Shown piece by piece: positions 1 to 12,116 of a DNA stretch of 64,000 nt; the stretch's first letter is position 1, and every line of letters begins with the position of its first letter. The position numbers and the translations under genes are program-made. The stretch is from contig NC_080588.1 of the NCBI RefSeq assembly GCF_029962835.1, positions 47,103,001 through 47,167,000 of the forward strand. Reading direction: 5' to 3'. A model generated the notes under the pieces. That model ran no database searches. It was not told the DNA's origin and saw only the letters and a program-made list of their open reading frames with translations. The DNA comes from Magnolia sinica (lineage: Eukaryota > Streptophyta > Magnoliopsida > Magnoliales > Magnoliaceae).

Positions 1-2315
1 TACCATCGTATTCAGCTCACGAGGCTGTGTTGCTTACTGGACACTACGGGGAGGGTCGTCACCCCAGCGTAGGCCGACAGCTCGACCACGGTGTCCCATA
101 CCATCATGCCCGGCTCATAAGTCTTAGCAGATCGAGGTACCAAGGTTAAAGGGATTTTCACTGGTGAGTTTGGTACCTTAGATTCAAGCAGTAGCGTCCA
201 TACATGGTGAACATACATCGGGTCAATCGGGTTACTTGATGAGCTCGACTAGTACAAGCGCACCTCGAGTTGATCGACATGAAGGGCGTAAGCGCTCCGT
301 GTGGCCTAACCACTGCCGACAACCAAAGTACGACTCGGGTTCATCGAACGCGTCTTGTGTGGCGAAAACAACCTCAGCCACCTAATCGGGATTGTTACCG
401 ATTGCTTGGACTAAGTCATAGTCCCAATCACACTCAGTTGCAGTTTATATATCACATATGATATGCATAGCAGCATTACACAACAGTTTAACTATTTCAA
501 GCATTTAAGCATTTCATGAAACACATAGTACACATGTTATCTTACTTACGTATTACTTCCATAAATCGCATAGTAGGAAGACAGGTTACATGAAGGAAAC
601 TATAGTTATAGAGAAGGGGATTGAGAATTCTATCTCAACACCCTCATTTCAAACATTTAAACAAGCATTTCCTCATACAAGCATTTCATCAAACACTTAC
701 ACTACACATATCACATACATAGATTAATTTACTTAAAACGTATATTATAGCAAATCCTTTGACATAGGAGTTGCAACACATACGATGATCATGAATTACC
801 AAACATCCATCATAACAGGTACTAATCATAATTTCATATTCATTCAGACATTTCAACAAACACTTAGTCTACACACTTCAACATACATGACGTATGTTGG
901 TTATAACAGGTGTTAGGGCAAACCCTTTCACCACGGAGTTGTCACATATACAACAATCATATATCCACGATGGATAATCATGGCAAGCGTGAATCCAAAT
1001 TCCATACTCATTCAATCATATCAACAAACACAAGAATGTACTATATTCGACATAGTTCATATATATGTGTAAAGTGCGGGAAACATCGTGTCTAAGCGTG
1101 TGATAGCAATTCAAGTCAGTCATAAATCATTAACTGACATTGAAAGCCTTGAAAACCATAACCTAAACATTTATAGTCCACACCTTATACCGGTAAACGC
1201 GTAACGGATTCATTTTAGACACTTAGCCTTTGTCAACGGCACCACAATAACCTATAACAGGGAATAGGTTAACTAATTCATCTATTACACTAATCAAAAA
1301 TCCTAAAATAAGTTAGGGTTAGGTTTTCTTACCCAAGTAAAGAGTCGGAATCGCCAAAATAGTGATGTAGAAGTGGTAGCTAAACCTGAGGAGCAATGGG
1401 ATTGAATCCCAGGAGGAATCTCCAACTCACTCTCTCACTCTCTCTCTTTCCATTCCTTTTCCTCTACTCTCTTTCTTAGGGTTTTAGAATTCATATAAAA
1501 TATGAGAGAGAGAGAGAGTTTAAGGCCCTTATATAGGCCCAGAACTGATGGGAATGGTCCCAAGGCCAAGATATACTTAAGTTATATCCAAAGGGCATCT
1601 GTTTCAGCCCGTCGGAGCACTTCTGGTGGCCCCTTTTCCACATGCGGTCGGACTTAAGCTCCCTAACATTGGATCTAGGTCAAATTGAGTTTTCACTCCG
1701 ACCGGGTTTGCAGATCGACCGTGGTAGACCAGTTTCAGTTCAATGGTCACGGTCACTCGATCAGGGCCACAAGTACATGGCCATGTATGGGACATTTTTC
1801 CTGATCCAAGGGTGTATTTGGGTCAGATTCTGATGATCTGAATCCTTATATTTGGCCCGCAAGCAACACAACTCAAATTACTGAAATTCGGATTTCATTT
1901 CTAAAGATATTCATATTTCTCATACACTTTGCTCCGGGCTCAAGTTGTGCATTTTTAGACACAATTAAGACTTGATTTCCGAGGAGGTTGTCAAGTCTAG
2001 TAATGCGGTCATAACTGTATAGTTTTATGGTCATCGGACTTTCGACGTGTAGTCTAGGTCCGATACGGAGTTTCGGTGTGCTCCCGAGAGCAATTGAATT
2101 TAGGGATGGATTCTAGATTTCAGGGTAATGTAGCGTCAATGATACTGCACGGATTGGGTCTTGCAGATCATATTTAAAGTGATTAGTACTAATTTCACAA
2201 GAACTCTAGTTTATCACTTGCTGATATTAACCTAATTTCTAAAGGTTTTGGTCCTGGGTGATTTCTGCCTGAGGTGGTACTCGGGTCCTTGTATGGATTT
2301 TTTCGAGACGTTACA
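1..2315 (+). mobile_element. Element D2, 3' part of a long non-coding repeat (same family as D1)
   Basis: This is the right-hand part of an element cut by the window edge. It ends in GACGTTACA at 2315 and is followed by Athila integrase sequence. Near 40-120 it carries the same stretch (CACTACGGGG... CCCAGCGTAGGCCGA) that recurs inside D1 near 6284-6320 and inside L2 near 52155-52190, which places all three in one family. It holds a GA-rich tract near 1502-1520, a TATA-like TTATATAG near 1529, and two diverged copies of a roughly 180-bp segment (about 660-845 and 845-1010). No gene is supported. By analogy with D1 it is probably part of a solo LTR; ATATG after its end would be the target duplication, whose partner lies outside the window. 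Confidence 0.7.
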
Positions 2316-2965
2316 ATATGGTATGCTCATAAAGCATCAGTCAAATAGATTGACCAATCCTTGCGGTCAGGGTTAATAATCTTTTTCAGTATTTGTTTAA
2401 TTTTCCTGTTAGAAATCTCAACTTGTCTGCTTGTTTGCGGGTGGTATGAAATACTCACTTTATGAGAGATGTTGTATTTCTTCATTAAATTCTCAAATGG
2501 CCTATTATAAAGTATGAACCTCCATCACTAATGATGGTTCGAGGAGTTCCAAATTGGGAAATGATGTTTTCTTTTAGGAATCGAATAACTGTACAATGGT
2601 CATTGTTCCGACATGGAATTGCTTCGACCCATTTAGTGACATAATCTACTACTAGCAGAATGTATAAATTCCCAAAGGATTGGGAGAATGTCCCCATGAA
2701 ATCGATGCCCTAACAATCAAATGCTTTAATTATTAAAATGGGATTTAGCGGGCATTATATTTCGACAGGACAATGCTCCCAATTTCTAACAATGCTCACA
2801 AGCCTTGCAAAACTCATGAGTGTCCTTAAATATAGTAGGCCAGTAAAAGCCGCATTGCGGAATTTTGGCCGTGGTCTTGTTAGCGGAAAAGTGACCACCA
2901 CAGGCCTGGGAGTGACAAAAGGAGATGATACTTTGGTGTTCATTTTCTGGTACACATCTACTTAG
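2316..2965 (-). pseudogene. Athila-type retrotransposon integrase, degenerate
   Basis: Read on the minus strand, this is the integrase part of an Athila-like Ty3 polyprotein. About 2740-2965 encodes the HHCC zinc-binding region (HSQACGGHF, then CKACEHC) in a different frame from the core. The core at 2485-2697 shows the first two catalytic acids in VDYVTKWVEA and ISDGGSYF. The third acid lies near 2420, in a third frame, within a QVEISNR motif. Frameshifts, stops and the D2 insertion at 2315 make it inactive. In an active element this enzyme would insert retrotransposon cDNA into the host chromosome. Confidence 0.85.
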
Positions 2966-3055
2966 AATTTAGTCTGAATAGTATTTGAACAAATATAGAT
3001 CATCCTAGAAGAATTGACGCACCTCGATGAAAAATTTTCTTTTATCTTGCGCAGT

Positions 3056-3541
3056 CTAATGTATTAGCGTGAAACCTGTAGCAAGATAATTTTCAATATC
3101 AGCAAACCAAGGTAGTTGGGAGAGTTTGAACAATTGTTTGTCAGGGAACATGTCATTTATAGGTGTCGTCTTAAGTGGATCGGGGAGATCGAGTCTCAAG
3201 AGATGGTCAGCCACTATGTTCTCTACTCCCCTTTTGTCTTTTATTTCTAAATCAAATTCCTGAAGTAGAAGGATCCATCTTATTAAGCGGGGCTTAGTAT
3301 CATTCTTAGAAAGAAGATATTTCAGCGCTGTATGATTAGTGTAGATGATGATCTTGGATGCGATCAAATAGGACCTAAATTTGTCCAAAGCGAACACTAC
3401 GGCTAAGAGTTCCTTTTCCGTAGTAGGGTAGTTCATTTGGGTAGAGTTTAGAGTTCTACTTGCATAATGAATAATGTAGGGCTTCTTCTCTTCTCTTTGG
3501 CCTAACACTACCTCAATAGCATAGTCGGATGTGTCGCACAT
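3056..3541 (-). pseudogene. Athila-type RNase H domain, degenerate
   Basis: An open stretch of 161 residues matches the RNase H domain of plant Ty3 retrotransposons. It begins CDTSDYA, has the second acidic motif [11 protein letters not shown], then [10 protein letters not shown], and ends with [11 protein letters not shown]. In related elements the third motif reads YTDH, so a catalytic Asp appears to be Asn here. The domain degrades RNA in the RNA:DNA hybrid during reverse transcription. It follows the RT domain (higher coordinates) as expected for gag-PR-RT-RH-IN order on the minus strand. The 335 bases to the RT remnant are decayed connection sequence. Confidence 0.85.
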
Positions 3542-3876
3542 GATCTCAAAAGGGATGCTCCAATCGGGTGGCTACATGATAAGTGCGATAGTTAACATGC
3601 CCTTGAGCTTAGTAAAAGCTTCCTAACATTGTTCAGTCCACTCGTATGGTACATCTTTTGAAGTAGATTACATAAAGGATGAGAGAGGTGACTAAAGTCC
3701 TTTATGAATCGTTTGTAGAATCCGATGTGTCATAGGAAGCATCGCACGTTGCGTATGCTTTTGGGAGGTGGTAGGTTGGAGATAAGATCGATTTTGGCCT
3801 TGTCCGCCTTAATTCTCTTGGATGAAATTATATGTCCAAAAATAATTCCCTTGGGAACCATGAAATAACATTTCTC
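3542..3876 (-). pseudogene. RT-RNase H connection region, decayed
   Basis: This minus-strand stretch links RT and RNase H of the Athila-like element. It has several stops and frameshifts and no long open frame. Its place and its fragments (for example the region near 3700-3840) fit the RT thumb and connection segment. No other gene is seen. Confidence 0.6.
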
Positions 3877-4365
3877 CTAATTCAAAACCAAATTCTTCTC
3901 CTCATATCGCTTCAACACACATTTAAGATTTTTTAAGTACTCATTGAAGGATGGACCAAAAACAAAGAAGTCGTCCATGAAGACCTTTAAATATTCCCCT
4001 ACCATGTCAGAAAAAATACTCAATATGCATCGCTGAAATATGGCAGAGACATTACACAGTCCAAATGGCATTTTTCGATAAGAAAATGTGTCATAGGGAC
4101 ATGTGAACGTTGTCTTCTCTTGATCTTCAAGGGCTATCTCTATTTGATTATAGCCCGAATATCCGACAAGGAAGCAGTAATAAGAATGACCAGCTAGCCT
4201 TTCCAAGATTTGGTCAATGAAGGGCAAGGGGAAGTAGTCCTTCCTCGTGACGATATTTAATTTTTTGTAGTCAATGCACATTCTCCAACCAGTAATAACT
4301 CTAGTTGGCACGAGTTCATTATTGGCATTGACTACTATGATGATTCCGAATTTCTTAGGAACCAC
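3877..4365 (-). pseudogene. Athila-type reverse transcriptase, degenerate
   Basis: A 162-residue minus-strand frame carries the RT fingers and palm: VPKKFGI at the start, GWRMCIDYKKLN, DYFPLPFIDQILERLAGH, the SGYNQI motif, TFTCPYDTFSYRKMPFGLCN, and the catalytic box VFMDDFFVFG. The FMDD form and the surrounding wording are typical of the Athila group. The enzyme would copy element RNA into DNA. The domain is not continuous with the protease part: stops occur near 4377 and around 4584, so the polyprotein cannot be made as a whole. Confidence 0.92.
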
Positions 4366-4376
4366 CTAAGTTGGAC

Positions 4377-4829
4377 TTACCCATTAACTATCAGATATAG
4401 GGTATATAATGCCCACATCCAAGAATTTAAGTACCTCTCCTCAAGATGAATGCGGTGAGTACAAATCAAAGGATCGATTCCCTTGAGATCCGTAATCGAC
4501 CATCCAAGGGCTCCTTTATGTTCAATGAGAGTAGCGATAAGCATGTTCTCCTGCTTTTGCTCAAGGTGAGAAGAAATCACCACCAGTTATATCTCATCTT
4601 GACCTAAGTAAACGTATTTAAGATCAACGGGCAAAGGTTTTAGGTCAAGCTTCGGTGCTTTGAGGCTAGACGGTAGAGGCATTATGTCAGTTTGGGGCAA
4701 TTTCTCAAATTGTGGCCTCCATTAGTTAACTTCAAGTATCGGTATAGTATCGAGCATGACATCCATCTCCCTAATCATATTATCATCCAAATTTGGGGAG
4801 TGTGTCAAGCATGTCTCTAGATGGTCAGA
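4377..4829 (-). pseudogene. Protease-RT linker of the Athila-like element
   Basis: Between the protease and RT remnants, the minus strand shows fragments of the usual linker. At 4377-4583 these include EHKGALGWSITDLKGIDP and CTHRIHLEE, matching the conserved stretch before RT in Athila polyproteins (the H.ALGWTI...P..CTHRI block). Stops interrupt it on both sides. About 4584-4829 has no long frame. Confidence 0.75.
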
Positions 4830-5442
4830 TTATAAGGTCATCAGAGCTTTACCTTCCACGAAAGAGTCCATCATATTAATGTCGTAGGCCTCGTCATCAT
4901 CCTCTGTCTGTCTGCTCATGTTAAAGAAGATATTGAGCTCTAACGTCATATTTCTAAAAGACAAATTCATGATCCCGTTCTTACCATTGATGATAGCGTT
5001 GGATGTAGCAAGGAACGGGCGGCCAAGTATGAAAGGAATTTGAGTGCTCATATTTGCGATGGGTTGAGTATTTAGGATGATAAAATCTATTGGATAGTAG
5101 AATTTATCAACTTGGACCAATACATCCTCAATCATTCCTCTTGGTACACGAACTGAGCGATTAGCAAGTTGTAATGTGGTCCGAGTGGGTTTTAATTCAC
5201 CTAAACCCAGTGTTTGTAGATCGAGTAATGGATCAGATTCCCAATTCAAGAAGTGCATTATCAATTTGGTGATTCCCAATTATACAAGTGATAGTTGGGC
5301 TAATAGGATCTTTATATTTTTGTGGCACATTTTGCTTGAGGATGACACTCACTTTTTCTGTTAGGAAAATTTTCTTTTTGATACTTTGTCGCCTACTTTG
5401 TCGCCTCTTTGTTGTGCATAAGTCTTTTAGAAATTTCACATA
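4830..5442 (-). pseudogene. Athila-type aspartic protease, degenerate
   Basis: The minus strand from 5442 down to 4830 encodes the retropepsin part of the polyprotein, beginning KFLKDLCTTKRR and continuing through KYKDP, TITCIIGNHQIDNALLELGI. Then, after a stop and a frame change, it reads LGLGELKPTRTTLQLANRSV and PFILGRPFLATSNAII. The active-site motif, normally DLGAS in this group, reads ELGI followed by a stop near 5230, so the catalytic Asp is lost. The start Met at 5475 of the longest frame lies in the inserted element D1 and is not the true start; homology begins at the insertion boundary. Confidence 0.85.
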
Positions 5443-5447
5443 TGAAG
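5443..5447. repeat. Target-site duplication of D1 (TGAAG), left copy
   Basis: TGAAG precedes the D1 start at 5448 and is repeated at 10127-10131 directly after its end. When the two flanks are compared on the minus strand, the Athila coding text runs on across the junction with only one copy of these five bases, which confirms the boundaries. Confidence 0.9.
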
Positions 5448-8400
5448 TGTAACGCCCTGAGTTTTCAGAACCCAAGTATATGACTCGTTTTCCAAAAACC
5501 CGAGTGTTAACTTCTAAAGATAGTCAAATTCAGATATATTTTTTTCTTTTTCTTTCAGAGTTAGCAGTTTAGTGAAAGATGGACTAATCAAACATAAAGG
5601 AAAATTTGCAGTATATTTAGAACATATGAGCGACTGCCCATAATGACTTATATAAACTAATGTCTCTATAATAGCAAATATAAGAATTACATGATTTACA
5701 TAAGGAAAATAATAAAATGCATATAAACTTGATCCGCAAGATCTCGCAACTTCTCCTAGCAAATACAGCCGTACATCCCTGATAATTGTACCTTGCACTT
5801 TATCACCCCGGACATGAGTGTCTTTTAAGTCACCTGTGCTACCGATACGGTTATATATTTGATGGATGAGTGGCCAACTCAGTGTGAATTCCCCTCAAGA
5901 TTACACACCGCCGCCTTATTAAAGCATAGTTAAAAAAATAATGAAACGTTCCAAAATAAACATGATGCAGTCTTATTTAAAATGCATGGATGCATGAATG
6001 GACATCGACCTAGGGATACTCATCCAGTCGAACTTGGGCTCGTCACTCATGCATAAGAGCGGTCACTAGCATAGCATATCTCATACAATATAGTAACCAT
6101 GTTATCATGTAAGTCGATAGTTGATGGTTTGAGAGCTAGTGAAACAATACCCCACTAAACCTAAGGGCACGTGCTACAACATCCAGAATTAGCCACCCGT
6201 TATTGCCAATATGCTATGAATACATAATTAGCCAAACCATTATTATTCCAATTACAATCAGCCGGTTTGAGTAACTCAATGGTCACTACGGGGGGCTCGT
6301 CACCCAGCGTAGGCCGATAGCTCGGGCATAGTTTTCCATGACCACCATCCCTGGCTCATGAGGTTCTCCTATCTTAGGATGTTTAATGGATGCCCATCGA
6401 CCAGTGGCCAATCAAATTTAATAGGTAGGGATTACCATCGCATGGTTATAAGCTATTGAAGGCATGCAAGACAATCATCAAAACATGAGACAGATGTTAA
6501 ATCGCAATGGTAAAAGGGTGCTTGGAATATTAAATCGAGGCGGCAAAGGGATCAGGTAAGATTAAATCAGAGCGGTTAAAGCGGTTATTCCTAAGCCACT
6601 CAAGCCGTATGACTTATGGATGGTAAATCCTACATTAATGTTTCATATCCCATGTAACTTCCAAATTGAGGGCCCATTCCTTACCACACTCTATCTTGTT
6701 ACATCCTAAGTATGAGTTCACATACACAAGAGGGCTTACCCACTAGTAAGTGTAGTGAATATATATCCATAGTGACTTACAACAATTCATGTAAAAGCAT
6801 ATACCTATAGCATGACAGACATATGTTAAGCATAATAATCACAATAGGTCATGATGTGAACTATCGATTATAATGGGAGTTATCATGTAAGTAACTATCG
6901 CATGCAATCATGGTCCACAACTATCAACTATAAATCAGATATCAATCATGTCTTAAGAATTCATAACTAGTGTAAGAAGTCGCATGCTATGAAATAACAA
7001 TTAAGATTCTTAATAAATACTATTACTAAAACTAATTTGGAAATGGAAAGCTTAAGGGGAAGGATCTTAATTATGCTACCTAGTGGACTTTCACCTACCA
7101 TCCAACTTAAGGTTTGGATTACTTATTTTTAGGGTTTTGATGTAGAACTAGGTTTTCATCCTAGAGTTTAGTCCTAGACTTAGATTATAGGATTTTAATT
7201 GTAGTTGGTATACAATAAATTTCAATGTTAATTTAATAATTAGAAAATAAATATTATCCCTAGTGTTATAATTAATATTAGCTAACATAGTAATAATAAT
7301 CATTATGATGATAATAATTACTATGATTTACTACTAAGGATAATATTAAAGAGAGTTAAATGAAATACTACTATTTGATAATTACAATCTTTGTTTATAA
7401 CATAGGTAGTTATAGCATAAATAATTTACTAATGTCTAATCATATATAATATTAGCAATCCCGATAATAAGTGTGGTAACCATTATTAACATATCAAAAC
7501 AAGTCTAGCTTGGCAAGAAAATGTTGTCTCACCTACGTTGACTTTGTTCGACCCACAAGCTTGATTTGCTCCCAACTTGAGTAGCTCAACTCGCCCCCAA
7601 CTTGAGTAGCTCAACTCGGCGAGTTTCAGCTGAGTTGACTCGGCAGTGCGTATTGACTCTGACTCCTCTTCTTTCCTTTCTTTCTTTCTCTTTTCTTTCT
7701 CTCACTCACTCTCTCCTTTCTCATGATCTAACAGGGTTTGGGCTTGATCCAGAGTCGGATCCAACCCAGCTGAGTTGACTTGGCTAGACAAAGCCCCATT
7801 GCTCCTCCTTGCTTTCTCCCTTCTTCCCTCTTCTACTTCTTCCTTTTGCCAACACGTCCAGCTGACCTGGAGCAGGCCCAACTCGGTCTGGACTCAGCAG
7901 CAGCCCATGCATGGGTCCAGTGACTCGGTCGGACTGAGTCGGTGCGACGGACGACACCCACTCTCCTTCTTCTCTCCTTATTTCTATTTTTCTTCTTCCT
8001 CACTTTCCTGGGATAACCTAGATCGAATCAGGCTCGACACGACTCAAACAACGTTGACTCGGTGTGACACAAGGTCAGATAGCAGCCCCGACTCAGTCAA
8101 CTTGACCCAACAACTTGGTTCGGTTCTAGCAGGTGCAGCCATGCACCCCTTCTTTCACCCTTCTACTTCTTTTCTACTCTTGGAAAGTCCAGAGGTGGCT
8201 GAACTCATCACAGGCGCGGCCCAACTCAGCGGACTCGGCCCAACTCGGCCTGAGCTTGGGCAGGAGTGCGGCACGACCTGCTCCCTCTTCTTTCTTCTTC
8301 TTCCATTTTCTTTCTCTATTTTCCTTCTCTTTCTTCCTGTGAACCATGGCCAGCAAGAGCAGCTCCCATGCATCCAAATCTCGCCCCGATAGCTCGGTGC

Positions 8401-10126
8401 GACTTTGAAACAACAAGGTGCAGACGCTGTTGTGGCTTGAACTATTGTTTCCCTTCAATGGTTGGGCCATGATGGAGTCCTAGTGTTTAGGATGAACTCA
8501 GATGGCTTTCCTGGTGGACGAAATAGAGCTGGAAGCCGCGGTTCACTTAACCATTCTTCGACGAGGAAGATGGCCAAGCTCCAATGGTAGATTCGAGACG
8601 AGGCTTCGTTTCTTCGTTCTGCTTCGTATGGATGACTTCTATTGATCCCACAATGCTTTCAGACCATCAATTTCGAAGCTCTAGTTGCACCTCCTTGGTG
8701 GTTCAAACGAGAGAAGGTTTCGGGCATTTTTTGGTGAGTCGTCACAGGAGGCTGAGAAGAGGCGCAACTGTTCGAATTTTTCTCCTTTTTATATCACAAC
8801 CTAGCTCTCCTGCACCGTTGGATGAATAATGAATGGCTAGGATTTGGTTTTCTTTGCAACAGCTCCAAATACAGCTAGTAAGACCATAACCGGCCAAGGT
8901 TTTGGTTTTCTATGGACGAAAACCCTATCCCATGTGAAGAGCCATTGGATGGCTGGGATTAACCTTAATGAATGGCCAAGATTTGAGGATGAGGGGCGCA
9001 CGCGGATTGCCAAGCTGGCAGCGGCAAGGTAGTTTCCCATTTTTGGAAAGCATTTGTGCTTTCAGGTCCTGTTTGGGTCAAAAATTGTGTGCATGCACAC
9101 GCATTAAATCATGCGAAACTTATCAGGTTTTGGTCACACGTGGGTCCTCTACCAAATGGATGGTTTAGATCTCCTATTTGGATGATCATGGCGGGCCATG
9201 TACATCGCAAATGGATGTCATCCGTTTGAACTGGCGCTCGGGCTCAAATTTGTAAAGAGAGAGAGGAGTTTCCTCTTCGGGATAGCCCAGTCAAATGCTC
9301 TTTGACCGGCGTGGTACATTGCAAGTGCACACCCACTGCGGTGCACATACATCAGATGTGGGGTCCATAATGGTGTTTATGGGAAATCCACTTCGTTCAT
9401 TAGCTTTAGAGGTCCCATCCATGGCCTCTTACCAGAAAATCAGGCAGATCTAAAGTTTAGGTGGGCCATACTTTAAAATCTCATGCTTTAATTGCTGGTC
9501 TTCGTTGACCTGACGATGGTATGTGGTCCAATCATGAAATCAACACCATTCATATAACTGGTGGGCCACTATCTATTTTAAATTGGTGTTATATTAATCA
9601 GATGGGTCACACAACATTTATTCTTGGAGTTCAAACTATGGTTTCCATCCATCCGACAGTCTGATCGAATCCAAAGCAGACCATTAGTGATCTTTGGAGT
9701 TTGATATTGACAGTGGACGATTTAATGTATCTATTAAGGTGATTTATATGGATGGATCGCCCAAATATTGGTTGTAAGCCTAAGGAATGGTGAACCTAGT
9801 GACTTAAGTCTTGAAAGTGATTTTTCACAGCTTAATCAATCTAACAAGACGTCGTCTGACGGTTTACCCCAATTAGGTTCCTAGGATTAAGCTTCATGAG
9901 GTTCGACGCAGTTCTCTAGGTAATGTGATGGTCTACCTTGAATTTCTTTGGTAAGATGGTCCATCTTGAAAGACGACAGCTAAATGGCTCAATCTGCGGG
10001 TGAAGATTACACACGATAATTAGGTCTAAGTTAGAGTGTGTGAATGTTCCCAAAATTTGGGTTTGCGTTCGTACTAAATCAGGTCCTCACGGTAATGCCT
10101 GAGTACTGAAAGTAAAGGGTGTTACA
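5448..10126 (+). mobile_element. Element D1, 4.68-kb non-coding element with TG...CA ends
   Basis: The element starts TGTAACGCCCTGAG and ends AGGGTGTTACA, with duplication TGAAG on both sides. Its two ends are imperfect inverted repeats over about 30 bp, but the start is not repeated directly near the end, so it is not a two-LTR element. Its first 160 bp closely match the start of L2 at 47988, and the CACTACGGGG...GTAGGCCGA stretch near 6284 matches D2 and L2. It contains a pyrimidine-rich tract (about 7667-7715), a cluster of GACTCGG/TTGACT words (7538-8260), and GGGTCCATAATGG/GGTGGGCCA stretches (9230-9600). I see no real gene. The likeliest reading is a solo LTR of a retrotransposon with very long LTRs; a TIR transposon is the alternative. 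Confidence 0.8.
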
Positions 10127-10131
10127 TGAAG

Positions 10132-10261
10132 GGATTTGTTTCACAGCATTCAAAAGAGGGATGTTAACTTTCACTTGTTTCAACACCTCTAGAATATCCT
10201 GTGAGTTGGCTAGAGGTTTTGGTGCAATCAACCACTAGGGGAATGGAGCAATTGGCTTGCT
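10132..10261 (-). pseudogene. Gag-protease linker, cut by D1
   Basis: The minus strand here encodes the conserved linker ahead of the protease (LKQVKVNIPLLNAVKQIPSY). D1 interrupts it right after IPSY, and the reading resumes with VKFLKDLCT on the other side at 5442. This is typical of Athila and Tat polyproteins. Confidence 0.8.
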
Positions 10262-11707
10262 TTAAGGTTCCAGTTCTAACCCACGTGGAGTAATGCCAGG
10301 TCTATCATTAATGTCTTCTTTTGGGTCCTTAGACTTTTCAGCCCTCACTGGAATAGTTTTGTCAATTATTTTTCCACTCCTAAGAGTGGTGATAGACTTG
10401 GCTTGCTCTATTTGATTTGAAGAGCTTGAGTCACTAATTTCGTATTGCGGTTTAGGATTGGGGAGAGTTTGAGCTGAAAGGATCCCTTTCTCCATAACCG
10501 CAATGCGTGAGTCTATCTTTTGTATAACCTTTGTAAGTTCTTATAAGGCTTGGATAGTACTTTGTTGGATGAGCTCTTGAGTTTGTGTGGGATTTTGAAC
10601 TGATTCCTCTTGAGGTTTCCCTTGATTCAAGAATTGGTTAGGGATTCCTTGAGGAGTAGCAATTTGTCCATTCTTCCAACTGAAGTTTGGATGATTTCTC
10701 CAACTCGAATTGTATGTGTTTGAAGTGGGTCCTTTAAAAGGCCTTTGGTAGTTGTTCACGGCATTCGATTGCTCATTTGATATTTCTTGAAAAGCAGGTA
10801 TTGTTGGACAATTTTCAGTTGTATGAACGTTGCAAGCGCAAATACCGCAAATAACTTCCTTAGCCTTATCCTTCTTGAGTTCCATGGCCTCAATTTTTCT
10901 TGTGGGATTAACCACTTTAACATTGATAACATCTTCCTCTTTCAATATATATATTCTGCCCCTCTCTTTTGATTGAGTAGTCTTAGAAGAGGTGTTAGGT
11001 CTTAATGAGATGTCCCATGATTGTGCGTTATCAACGAGTTTTTCAAAGTAATCCCTCACATCATCAACATCTTTGTTCATGAATTCCCCATTGCACATTG
11101 TCTCGACCAATTGGCCCATAGAAGATGTCAGTCCATCGTAGAAAAAGTTTGTTATGCGCCACATTTCAAAGCCATGTTGTGGGCAGGAACTAACAAGATC
11201 CTTGAACCTCTCCCAACATTGAAAGAATGTCTCATCTTCCTTTTGGGTGAAGTTCATGATTGACTTTCTGATGGTGTTCGTCTTATGGTATGGGAAGAAT
11301 TTCTTTATGAACTCCCTTGTCATGTCATTCCATCTACTAATGGATCGTGGTTATAGTGAATGCAACCACATCTTAACCTTTTCTTTTAAGGAGAAGGGAA
11401 AGAGTTTCATCTTGATCGTGTCCTCAGACGCATTAGGAAAGTATAAAGCGGCTATTATCTCATCAAACTCTTTCATGTGCAGATATGGGCTTTCAAATTC
11501 AAGTCCATGGAACTTTGGAAGGAGTTGAATCACCCCTGGCTTAATATCTATATTTCCTGTATTTTCTGGAAAAACTATACAGGAAGGTGTACTCACTCCC
11601 GCCGGTTGTAACAAATCTCGTAAAGTATGAGGCGGGAGTGCATTGTGCAACTTATTCTCATCCTGAATTTTCTCAACTGGAGGTTGAGGTTGATTTATAG
11701 CCATCAC
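10262..11707 (-). pseudogene. Athila-type gag, two in-frame stops
   Basis: This minus-strand reading frame of about 480 codons starts at the ATG at 11707. It encodes the Athila capsid protein: LRDLLQPAGVSTPSCIVFP, IKPGVIQLLPKFHGLE, SPYLHMKEFDEI, KLFPFSLKEKVKMWL, then MTREFIKKFFP, FFQCWERFKDLVSSCPQHGF, FFYDGLTSSM and NAQSWD. The three open stretches (11707-11351, 11323-10541, 10495-10262) are all in the same frame, so only in-frame stops near 11351 and 10541 break it in addition to the final stop. In an active element gag forms the cytoplasmic particle that packages element RNA. It is less decayed than pol. Confidence 0.9.
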
Positions 11708-12116
11708 TTCTATCGACTCTAAGGATCTTAAGTGGTGTCTAATTCGGTGATGGATAGGCAGCCCTTCGACTAATCCTCCTTCACTTAAGAGATGTCGAGT
11801 GTTGTCACGAACCCACTTGGGTATGAAACACTCGCAACCTTTAAGTAATTAAACTTAAACCTAAGAAATAAAACTAGGAAAACTAAAATAAATAAGAGAT
11901 CTAAAAAAAAGAGAGAATTAAAAAGAGGTTACTAGATTGGAGATTGCTATGTTAGAATCCTACAAAATAAAAAACCAAGTTAGATTCTAAAAACAAGTTC
12001 AGAAAAATCCTAAACTAGAAACAAAACAAAAAGTTAATCCTAATCTTAACCTAATTCTAATACTAATTAAATCCAGAAAAACACAGCCATAGTCCCTGAC
12101 AACAACGCTAAAAACT
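11708..12116 (-). other. Athila leader with primer-binding-site remnant
   Basis: This untranslated stretch lies between the 5' LTR and the gag start on the minus strand. Bases 12091-12110, read on the minus strand, give AGCGTTGTTGTCAGGGACT. That resembles the tRNA-Asp-type primer-binding site known for Athila elements (TGGCGCCGTTG.CGGGGA), with several changes. The rest is A-rich and non-coding. I see no gene. Confidence 0.6.

Noticed and set aside
2738..2965. Plus-strand 75-residue frame MGFSGHYISTGQCSQ...
   Set aside because: It is the antisense of the Athila integrase zinc-binding region.
7775..8392. A 205-residue plus-strand frame in D1 with a signal-peptide-like start
   Set aside because: Composition follows the ACTCGG and CT-rich repeats around it, there is no recognisable domain, and overlapping frames on both strands are equally open.
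5448..10126. Reading D1 as a full LTR retrotransposon with two LTRs
   Set aside because: The start (TGTAACGCCCTGAG and the next 100 bp) is not repeated in direct orientation near the end, and no gag or pol is inside.
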